Origin: Pseudolysinimonas_A sp947085045
GTDB taxonomy: Bacteria > Actinomycetota > Actinomycetes > Actinomycetales > Microbacteriaceae
Direction: 5' to 3'
Length of the DNA stretch: 64,000 bases
Assembly: GCA_947085045.1 (NCBI GenBank)
Contig: CAMTUU010000008.1
Coordinates: forward strand, 124,001 to 188,000
Shown here: piece after piece, positions 8,152 to 16,165 of the stretch
Layout of the letters: each line of letters opens with the position of its first letter
Numbering within the stretch: position 1 is the stretch's first letter
Program-made: the position numbers and the translations under genes
Notes under the pieces: model-generated
Database searches by the model: none
What the model saw: only the letters and a program-made list of their open reading frames with translations
What the model was told of the DNA's origin: nothing

Positions 8152-11100
8152 TTAACCCTCAGGCAGGGCCAGCTGCTCGTCATCCTCGTGCCGCCGCCGC
8201 CTCAGCACCGCGAGCAGCAGCACGCCGCCGCTCAGGAGCAGCAGGCCGAGGAGCAGCGGGATCAGCATCGAGTCGACGCCGGTCTGCGCCATCCGCTGCA
8301 CGGTCGAGGTGGTCGAGACCTGCGGCCCCGCCGCCGAGCCGTCCGCCGCGAGCGTAGGCAGGGTCGGGTCGCTCACCGCGACGTTGATCAGCTTGGCCCC
8401 CGACGCGGCGCTCGTCGCGACCGTGACCGAGTAGGTGATCGTCGCCGTCTCGCCGACCAGGAGGCCGCCGGTCCAGGTGAGCACGCCCGCCGCAAACGCG
8501 ACAGCACCGGTGTCGGCCTTCGCGTCGCCGTTGAAGGCGGCGTCGTCGAGCACGTCGGACAGCGAGTCGGTCACGACCGCCGGGTCGGCTCCGGGGATGT
8601 CGGCCCCGCCGGTGTTCGTGACGGTCACCGTGTACGTCACGGAACTGCCCGGCGCCACGATCGTCGCGTCCACGGTCTTCACGATCTCGAGGGCCGCGAG
8701 CGGGTCGGTCGTGATGTCGCAGTCGGTCGCCGTCGCGCAGTCCGCCGCCGCCGGGGCGGCGGGTGCGACCGCCGTCGGCGTCGCACCGTAGGCGACGTTG
8801 ACCAGTTCGGCGTTGCCGCCGCCGGTGATCGTCGCCGTATAGGTCAGCGTCACCGTGTCGCCCGACACCAGCGGGCCGGCCCAGCGGAACGTGTCCGCCG
8901 TGGTCGTGAAGGCACCCGCCACCGGGGTGGCGTCAGGACCCGCGGTGAGGTCGGCGTCGTCGAGCAGGTCGGCGAGAGCATCCCAGACCACCGCGGGGTA
9001 GAGCGAGGTGAAGTCGCCGTCTCCGACGTTCTCGACCTCGATCTCGTAGTCGACGGTGTCGCCGATCCGCAGCAGCGGCGAGGACGGCGTCGCGGTCTTG
9101 CTGACCGTCAGCTCCGGGATCAGGATGTCGGCGAGCTCTTCCGCCTCGTCGGTCACGACCCCGCCGACTCCCGACTCGACGGTGGCCGCATTCGCCCAGC
9201 CGTCATCCTGGCTCGCCTGGCCGTCCGGCAGAACCGCCCGGATCGTCACGTCGAACACGTGCACCGCGTTCGCCGGCAGCGAGGTGCCGTCGGCGACCAG
9301 CTGCAGCTGCGTCTCGCCATCCCAGGTCGGCAGGACGGCGGGCGAACCCGCGCGGCCCGCGGCCGAGACGACGTCGACATCGGTCCCCGCCGGGAGGTCG
9401 AGTTCGTCGACCAGTCCGTAGCTGAGGGCCACGGCCGAGGGGTTGGTCACCGTGATCGTGTAGCTGAGCAGCCAGGAGCCATCAGCCTGCCGCGCCGGGA
9501 CTCCCGCGATCTCCTTCGTGACACCCGGGTCCCAGGCCTGCGCACAGATCTCGGCGTCGGCGGTGGCGACTCCGGTCTCGATGGTCGCGGTGTTGCCGAA
9601 GCCGGTGCCGGCTTCGCCCGTATCGAGCACGCAGTCTCCGGCGGCATCGTCACCGGTGACAGCACCTGAATCGATCACGGCACGCACGGTGTAGGTGTGC
9701 GAACCCGCGGCCGGCAGGATGATCTCTTCGGCGAGGACCGTCGCGGAGTCACCGTTCCAGGTCGGTTCGACGGTCACGCCGAGCGGCTTCGCCACGACGG
9801 TCGGAGCCGCATCGAGCACGATTCCGGCTCCGAACGCGAATTCGTCCTCGAGGGTGTACTCGCTCGCGGACGCACCCGAGGGGTTCGTCACGACGATCCG
9901 GTAGAGCACCAGCCACGTTCCGTCGGCCTGCTGCACCTGCGAGAGCACGGTCTTGCTCACCGTCGGCGTCGGCACGTCGGGAACATCGGCACAGGCGACC
10001 GAGCCGGTGACTCGCGCTCCGACGCCGATCTCGGCCTCGTTGCGCAGACCGCCGGGGCCTTGCGCCGGGTCGCACTGGGTGCCCGACGGGATGCCGGCCG
10101 GCACCGTGAACCTCACGGTGACCGTGTACACCTCGGTGGTCGGCGTGGTGGGGTCGGTCGCCGCGGGAACCGTGGCGGAGGCCAGTGCGGTGTCGCCCGC
10201 GCCGTCGAAGGCGGCGTTCATCGTCGCCCCGGCCGGGCCGGTCGCCGCGACATCCTCGATCGTCACGTCGGCGGGGAGGCCGAGGGTGTCGGTGAGGGTG
10301 TACGGAACGGCCGCCGCCGAACGGTTGGTGACGGTCAGCTGGTACTCCAGCGTCCACACCCCGGTCGTCGGGTTCTGCGTCGGCGTACCGACGGTGACCT
10401 TCGCGACACTCGGGTCGTTGAACGGCTCGCACGCTTCGTCGAACGCCGTCGAGATGCCCGCCGTCACCGTCGCGACGTTGCGGAAACCGGTGTTTCCGGC
10501 CTCGCCCGCGTCGGCACGGCAATCCGCCGCCGCCGTCGTGGGGTCGAGGGTGCCGGGGTCGATGACGACGGTCACCTGGTAGGTGTGCGTCTGGCCGGCG
10601 GCCAGCGGCACGTCCAGGGCGATCGCCGTCGCGCCGTCGCCATCCCACGTCTCGGGGGTGACTCCGGCCGGAACGGTCGTGACCGTCGCGGACGTCACCG
10701 ACGACCCGGCACCGAGGGCCAGCTCGTCCTCGAGATCGTAGATCGTGGCGAACGTGCCGTCGGGGTTCTTCACGTCGATCTGGTAGACGACCGTCCACTC
10801 GCCCCCGCCGTCGACCGACGACGAGACGACCGACTTGGTGATCTCCGGCAGCGGGGCGACGGTGATGTCGGCACAGGCCGAGGCCGTACCGAGCACCGTG
10901 GTGCCTGTGCCGGCACGCAGCTCGGCATCGTTTGCGTAGCCGCCAGCCGGCGTGCAGAGCAGGTCAGCCGCGCTGACCGCACCCACCGGGGCGTCGACGT
11001 TCACCGTGACGGTGTAGATCCGCGTGGTCGAGGTCTGCCCCCCGGTCGGTGCCGGGATGCGGCCCACGCCGGTGAGCAACGCCGTCGCGCCCGAGCCGTC

Positions 11101-14100
11101 GAAGGACGGGTCGGCGCCCGGTCCGGAGACCTGCACGCTGTTGACGCTCGTTCCCGCGGGGAAGTCGAGCGCGTCCTCCACCGTGTAGGCGAGGTCGGTC
11201 GGCGCCGCGTTGGTGTTGCGCACCGTCACCGTGTACACGACGTTCCAGCTGCCGTCGGCCTGCTGGGTGGCGGCGCCGACGGTCTTCTGGATGGTCGGGG
11301 CGACCGGGGTCGCGCAGGCCTGGGCGCTCGTGTCGGCGATGCCGGTGAGCTTGATCGTCGCCTGGTTCGCGAAACCGCCCGCGGTGCCCGGGACGCAGAC
11401 GGCCTGAGCCGTCCCCGCGACCTGGTGCGCGTCGGCGATCACCGTGACCGTGTAGGTCTGCTGCGCACCACCGGCGATCGTCACGGCGTTCGCGATCGCG
11501 CCGCTGCCCGACCAGGCGGGGGTTGCCGCGGTGACCCCCGCGGGCACGACCGCGCTGGCGGAGATCACCTGGATGCCGGTGCCGAACCGGAGCGCGTCGG
11601 TGAGGCTGTACGTGCTCGTGCCGATCGGGCTCGGGTTGGTGACGTCGATCGCGTAGACGATCGTCCAGGTGCCGTCGTCGTTCTGGCTGAACGACGTGAT
11701 CCGCTTGCCGATGAGCGGCGCGAAGATCGACTGCACCGTGGCGCAGGAGATGCCGTTGGCATCCGACCCGCTGGTGCAGGTGCCGCCGGTCTGTCCGGAG
11801 GCGAAGGCCGAGTTGGTGACGACCTTGTCGGCGCCGGCGCCGATCGTGACGCTGTAGGTGATGACCGCGGACGCGCCGGCCGCCAGAGCGCCCGACCAGA
11901 CCAGGTCCTGCGCGCCGTTCGGGCTGATCGCACTCGCCGCGCCACCGCCGACACTCACGGTGCCGCTCACGTAGGTCGCGTCGTCGAGCACGGCGCTGAG
12001 GTCGTCCAGGACGCGCGCGGGGGTACCCGAGGTGTAGGCGCTCGTGCCGTCGTTGGTGAGGACGACCGTGTACGTCACGGTGTCTCCGGTGCGCACGCCC
12101 GCGGCGGGGGCGTTGCTCGACTTGGTGACGGTGAGCCGCCGTAGGCCGTCGGTGTCGGTCGCGGTCGCCGTCAGCGGCGAGGCGGTGACCGGGTCCGTCG
12201 ACTTCGCGGTCGCCGCGTTGACGATGTTGCCGGTCGCCGTCGAGGCGACCCGCACGACGACCGTGAAGATCGCGGTACTCGCGGCGTTGACGGTGCCGGT
12301 GCCGGCGAGCGTCGAGGTGCCGGCGGCGGCGAGGTCGGTCGCCGGGAAGGTCACCGTGCCCCCGAGGCCGTCAGCATCCTGACCGGTCACGATGCCGCCG
12401 GAGACCCACTCGACGCCGGCCGGAAGGACATCCGTGACGACCGCGCCGAGGACTCCCCGGTCGACGATCGCGTTGTGCGCCGTGATCGTGTACGTCAGGG
12501 TGTCGCCGATCTTCGCGTCGGTGACACCATCGGTCTTCGCAACGGTGATGAGGTCGGTACCGGCGACGACGGTCGAGCAGATGGTCGCGTCGTTGTTGGT
12601 CAGCACCGGGTCGTTCATGATGCCCTCGATCGAGGCGTCGAAGCAGACGGATCCGGTCGCGGTCGGGGTGACCCGCAGTGCGATGGTCTCGGGAACGTTC
12701 TTCTGCAGCTGCCGCGAGGCGCCGACGCCGTCGACCGGGACACAGGTCACAGTGGTCGGGCCGGTCAGCGACGGCGATGTGCAGGCCCAGTCGGCGATCG
12801 TCAGATCCTGGATGGTGAGGCCGGTCGGCACGTTGATCGTGACAGTTCCCGTGGCCAGCTGCGAGCCTCCGCCGTTGTTGACGATGAACGGCACCGTGCC
12901 GACGCGTCCGACCTGCAGCGGGAAGCGCGAGCCACCCGCGACGCTCAGGTCGGCTTCCTGCGTGGTGGCACACACCGCCGCGGGCTCGACCGCGGAGAGC
13001 GAGGTGGCGGTTGCGGCGACGGAGTTGCAGGCGACCTTGTCTGCCGAGCCGCCGACGAGCGCGGCGTCATAGGCGAAGGTGCGCGATGCACCCGCCGGGA
13101 GGGACGTGATCGTCGCCCGCAGCGCACTCGCGCCGGATGCCGGGGTCGTCCAGTCACCAGTGGTCGTGCCCGAGTAGACGTTCGGTCGGGGCGGGTTCGT
13201 CGAGGTCGAGTACGCGAGCGTGACGTCGCCCGGCACGCCGCTGACGGATGCCAGCGCCTCCTTGACCGTGCTTCCGCGGCCCGTTCCGGCCGTGGCGTCG
13301 CTCGTGCCGGAATCACCGATGTAGGGCAGCACGTCGTACGCGACGACGTTGTTCACCTGAGCGGTACCGGAGTTGGTAATCGTGATGCGGTACTTGATCG
13401 AGCTGGCTCCCGGCGGGACGCCCACGAGTACGTTCGAGTTCGCGATCCAGTCGCAGCCGTCGGGGCTGCCCGCGTTCGGGCGGCAGATCTCCTTGAGCAC
13501 CGTCAGTGCGGGGGTGCCGGTGACCGTTGCGTTGATCGTGGTCGTCGAGTAGATGTCAGCCGAGTTCCCGTCGGCCGCGAGGTCGACGGTCTCGGTGTAG
13601 CTGAACGGGCTGCGGTTGAAGACGCCGCGGTTGGCATCGCCGACGAGCATTCTCGCCTGCGTCACTCCGGCGGGCGCGGAGGTCGTCGGAGACGTCACGG
13701 GGTAGAGCGACGGCAGCACCGGGCTACTGCCCCCCGGCCCGATGGTGAGCGCCGACGGCCAGGTCGCGACGATGATGTTGCGCAGCTCTCCGGCGATCGT
13801 CACCTGCCGCTGTACGACGGTCGTGCCTGCCGGAGGCGCGGCCGACCAGCTGTAGGAGTTGATGTTCCACCCGAACGGCGCGATGAACACGTACTGTGGA
13901 ACGATCGAGTTGCTGTTCGGCGCCGTACCGACCTGACCGGACACCCCCCAGGTGACTGTGCTGCCCGCGACGATGTTGCCGCCGCCAGCGACCGTCGGCC
14001 CGCCCCCGAAGGCATAAATCGTGGGCACCCCCGAGGGCGGGGGCGTCGCCTGCAGTGTGACCGTGCGCGACACCGTAGCGGTCAGCGGCGTGAGCGACGG

Positions 14101-15714
14101 GTACCCGGGATAGCTCATCGTGACGTCGGCGGTGTTGGTGCGCGTTCCCGCCGTCGCCGTGTCCGGAACCGCGTATCGGAAGGTGAGGCTGGCGGCCGTC
14201 GTCAGGGTCTGGGTGGTCGAGACGACGTTCGGCCCGACCAGGGAGCTCGACGTGGCGCTGACGGCGACGATCCGCTTGCCCGCGGGAGCTGTGTAGTTCG
14301 TGTTCGAAGCGATTGTCGTATTGACCGAGCTAGGCGCATTCGCACTGTCCATGAGCGTGAGTGAGAGGGTCCACGAGATGCCGGCGACCGAGGAGTTGTA
14401 GATCTGGTAAACGGGCATGTCGGCCTGGTCGAGAGCGTTGTCGACGATCGACAGGACGCCGGCGACGTTCGCCTTGTTGCCGCCGCTGACGCTCCACTCC
14501 CTCCCCGCCGCGGGCTGCCCGGACGCGGGGATCCACACGATCGGGGCCGCGGCGCTGCCGGCGTTGAACGTCGAAGCCTTGTTGGGAGTCGCCATTCCGC
14601 TGAAGGGCGCACAGTTCTGCGCCTGCACCGTCGTGGTCGACGTCGCCGGAGTTTGCGTCGCGTTGTTGAGCATGACGAACGTGGCGTTCGAGGTGAAGAC
14701 CTCGTTGGCGACACACCCCGCTCCGGTCGTCGGCAGGGCAGAACTCGGGAACGTCACCTGGAAGCTGTTATTGGTGATTCGGGCCGCTGTGTAGGTGGCG
14801 CCGCCGTACGCGGCAGCTGGATTCGGCGTGTCGGTGCGCGTCCAGGTGATGGAGTGTGTCCCGGCGTTGTAGACACCGCCGGCGCTCACACTGCCGACCA
14901 CGTACTGGGCGTCGGCGGGGAGCTGCGTGGTGATGACGTTCGACTTGGCGCAGATCGCCAGCTCGGTGCCGGTTTGGTACCCGCCGGTCACGGTGTTGCA
15001 TCCGGAGGTGGCGCTCACGCTGACGGTGATCGCCGTATCGGTACGGGTGCTCGCCGGGCCCCCCGAGGCGAGGGTCGCGGGGCGGCTGCGAGTCACCCAG
15101 GTCGCGCTCGTGGAGCCCGTCGCCGGGCCGGTGGCGGTTGACGACTGGATGGTGGCCGAGGCAGGGATCGCGAACCCGTTCGGGAAGAACGATCCACCGG
15201 CACCGGGACCCGGGATGCCGGGGTTGTCACGGAAGTTGTAGTAGATCTGGAAGACGCCGTTCTGGCCCGCGGCGAGGTTGCCGAGATTGACGGTGATTCC
15301 GGCTGCCGTTGAGCCCGACGCGGTGGCTCCTACGAACGGCGGCGTGAACGTGTAGCCACCCGCCTCGATGCGGTAGTAGTTGTAGTACGGGTCCTTGGGA
15401 TTCGGCGCGACCGTCACCGTCGTGCCGTCGCACGCCGCGGTAAGGCAGCTGAACGCGTAGTCGACGCGGTACTTGGCGCCGAGAGAACCGTCGGTCGGAT
15501 CGACCGTCGTCAGGGTCGCCCCCGTCGTCGGGTGCACGATCGTCGGCGTGATCGTGAGCACGCCGGAACCCGCCGCCTGGGCGGGCGCCGCCTGCAGCAG
15601 GCCGAGGGCCACCGTCAGGACGATGACCGGCGCAAGCAGGCGCCGCCAGGCTCCCCACGGCGAATCGCGGTGGGCCCGGGTCGGAATGCCTCGGGCGGGT
15701 GCGGTGCTGCGCAT
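8152..15714 (-). CDS. Giant DUF11-repeat surface protein, 2520 residues
   Basis: Secreted surface protein. The signal peptide ends near residue 48 (QAAPAQA); a long beta-rich region of about 1280 residues follows, then six tandem units of roughly 140-150 residues (about 1330-2190), each opening with a K-T/E pattern followed by ADGSW..YTITVTNPS, and then three or four classical DUF11 units (YEIEVENVGDGDF, YTVTVTNTGGADIPG). The C-terminus is VQRMAQTG, a hydrophobic segment and a basic tail RRRRHEDD, i.e. a sortase-type layout with a non-canonical MAQTG. I start at the ATG at 15714; a longer frame adds a basic non-coding-looking stretch. It shares a module (AYDVLPYIGDSG with RGS) with the 1103-residue neighbour. 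Likely a long stalk-like adhesin. The divergent LAL regulator is a candidate controller. Confidence 0.87.
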   Translation of the reverse strand: MRSTAPARGIPTRAHRDSPWGAWRRLLAPVIVLTVALGLLQAAPAQAAGSGVLTITPTIVHPTTGATLTTVDPTDGSLGAKYRVDYAFSCLTAACDGTTVTVAPNPKDPYYNYYRIEAGGYTFTPPFVGATASGSTAAGITVNLGNLAAGQNGVFQIYYNFRDNPGIPGPGAGGSFFPNGFAIPASATIQSSTATGPATGSTSATWVTRSRPATLASGGPASTRTDTAITVSVSATSGCNTVTGGYQTGTELAICAKSNVITTQLPADAQYVVGSVSAGGVYNAGTHSITWTRTDTPNPAAAYGGATYTAARITNNSFQVTFPSSALPTTGAGCVANEVFTSNATFVMLNNATQTPATSTTTVQAQNCAPFSGMATPNKASTFNAGSAAAPIVWIPASGQPAAGREWSVSGGNKANVAGVLSIVDNALDQADMPVYQIYNSSVAGISWTLSLTLMDSANAPSSVNTTIASNTNYTAPAGKRIVAVSATSSSLVGPNVVSTTQTLTTAASLTFRYAVPDTATAGTRTNTADVTMSYPGYPSLTPLTATVSRTVTLQATPPPSGVPTIYAFGGGPTVAGGGNIVAGSTVTWGVSGQVGTAPNSNSIVPQYVFIAPFGWNINSYSWSAAPPAGTTVVQRQVTIAGELRNIIVATWPSALTIGPGGSSPVLPSLYPVTSPTTSAPAGVTQARMLVGDANRGVFNRSPFSYTETVDLAADGNSADIYSTTTINATVTGTPALTVLKEICRPNAGSPDGCDWIANSNVLVGVPPGASSIKYRITITNSGTAQVNNVVAYDVLPYIGDSGTSDATAGTGRGSTVKEALASVSGVPGDVTLAYSTSTNPPRPNVYSGTTTGDWTTPASGASALRATITSLPAGASRTFAYDAALVGGSADKVACNSVAATATSLSAVEPAAVCATTQEADLSVAGGSRFPLQVGRVGTVPFIVNNGGGSQLATGTVTINVPTGLTIQDLTIADWACTSPSLTGPTTVTCVPVDGVGASRQLQKNVPETIALRVTPTATGSVCFDASIEGIMNDPVLTNNDATICSTVVAGTDLITVAKTDGVTDAKIGDTLTYTITAHNAIVDRGVLGAVVTDVLPAGVEWVSGGIVTGQDADGLGGTVTFPATDLAAAGTSTLAGTGTVNAASTAIFTVVVRVASTATGNIVNAATAKSTDPVTASPLTATATDTDGLRRLTVTKSSNAPAAGVRTGDTVTYTVVLTNDGTSAYTSGTPARVLDDLSAVLDDATYVSGTVSVGGGAASAISPNGAQDLVWSGALAAGASAVITYSVTIGAGADKVVTNSAFASGQTGGTCTSGSDANGISCATVQSIFAPLIGKRITSFSQNDDGTWTIVYAIDVTNPSPIGTSTYSLTDALRFGTGIQVISASAVVPAGVTAATPAWSGSGAIANAVTIAGGAQQTYTVTVIADAHQVAGTAQAVCVPGTAGGFANQATIKLTGIADTSAQACATPVAPTIQKTVGAATQQADGSWNVVYTVTVRNTNAAPTDLAYTVEDALDFPAGTSVNSVQVSGPGADPSFDGSGATALLTGVGRIPAPTGGQTSTTRIYTVTVNVDAPVGAVSAADLLCTPAGGYANDAELRAGTGTTVLGTASACADITVAPLPEITKSVVSSSVDGGGEWTVVYQIDVKNPDGTFATIYDLEDELALGAGSSVTSATVTTVPAGVTPETWDGDGATAIALDVPLAAGQTHTYQVTVVIDPGTLDPTTAAADCRADAGEAGNTGFRNVATVTAGISTAFDEACEPFNDPSVAKVTVGTPTQNPTTGVWTLEYQLTVTNRSAAAVPYTLTDTLGLPADVTIEDVAATGPAGATMNAAFDGAGDTALASATVPAATDPTTPTTEVYTVTVRFTVPAGIPSGTQCDPAQGPGGLRNEAEIGVGARVTGSVACADVPDVPTPTVSKTVLSQVQQADGTWLVLYRIVVTNPSGASASEYTLEDEFAFGAGIVLDAAPTVVAKPLGVTVEPTWNGDSATVLAEEIILPAAGSHTYTVRAVIDSGAVTGDDAAGDCVLDTGEAGTGFGNTATIETGVATADAEICAQAWDPGVTKEIAGVPARQADGSWLLSYTITVTNPSAVALSYGLVDELDLPAGTDVDVVSAAGRAGSPAVLPTWDGETQLQLVADGTSLPANAVHVFDVTIRAVLPDGQASQDDGWANAATVESGVGGVVTDEAEELADILIPELTVSKTATPSSPLLRIGDTVDYEIEVENVGDGDFTSLYPAVVWDALADLLDDADLTAGPDATPVAGAFTTTADTFRWAGPLVSGDTVTLTYTATITGGGNAELVNVAYGATPTAVAPAAPAAADCATATDCDITTDPLAALEIVKTVDATIVAPGSSVTYTVTVTNTGGADIPGADPAVVTDSLSDVLDDAAFNGDAKADTGAVAFAAGVLTWTGGLLVGETATITYSVTVATSAASGAKLINVAVSDPTLPTLAADGSAAGPQVSTTSTVQRMAQTGVDSMLIPLLLGLLLLSGGVLLLAVLRRRRHEDDEQLALPEG
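9120..11740 (-). repeat. Tandem ~440-bp coding repeats in the giant surface gene
   Basis: Six units start near 11720, 11305, 10860, 10412, 9972 and 9525, an average period of about 440 bp. Each encodes the same plan: an opening Lys-Thr-like segment, Q-ADGSW-type turn, Y-x-V-T-V-x-N strand, a L-x-D-x-L segment, a P-x-F/W-D/N-G turn, and a Cys-bearing end (CxP..GG or C..DTGEAG then CA). Protein similarity is evident, but the units have clearly diverged at the DNA level. Confidence 0.75.
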
Positions 15715-16165
15715 CGGGTTGATCTTTCGTCGGAGCTGAGTGGGACGGTGGGCGCGGTCGCGGATCACGACGTCGGCCGGGAGACGGGCGCCACGCGGCC
15801 CGGGGACGAGAGAGGCGCGGCGCCCGCCGTTGAGCGTGCGCGCGCGGAATCGCGAGTCGCACCGGCAGGAGGTCGGGGGCGCAGCGGACGCGCGTCGACC
15901 GCTCGACGTCGCGTTCCGTTCGTGGATTCGAGATCCATGTCACCCCCAGGTGCTGCAATTCCCCATGGCAGGTGTCGACACACCGCCGTGGTTCAGTTTC
16001 CTGAGAGAGTGCTGGTACTCGGGGTGAGATAGAGGGTTAACTCGGCGAGCGGGTAGACCCCCGTTGGGGGGCTGGACACCCCCTCGGGTGCCCCTGTGGG
16101 CTGACGCGATCCGCCGCGCGTTAGCATTCCGAGGGGCAGAGAATCCCGGGTGGGGGACGTAGCGG
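15715..16165. promoter_or_regulatory. Divergent promoter region of giant surface gene and LAL regulator
   Basis: A 450-bp gap between divergently read genes, where promoters of both must lie. I see several GC-rich dyads: CCCCCGTTGGGGGG at 16058-16071, a nearby ACCCCCTCGGGTGCCCC, and GTGTCGACAC at about 15972. No clear -35/-10 pair stands out, and no convincing small gene is present. The shared intergenic space makes autoregulation or cross-regulation by the LAL protein plausible. Confidence 0.45.

Noticed and set aside
9697..12144. 815-codon plus-strand frame inside the giant surface gene
   Set aside because: Antisense shadow: low-complexity Arg/Gly/His translation, no family signal, fully within the repeat-bearing minus-strand gene.
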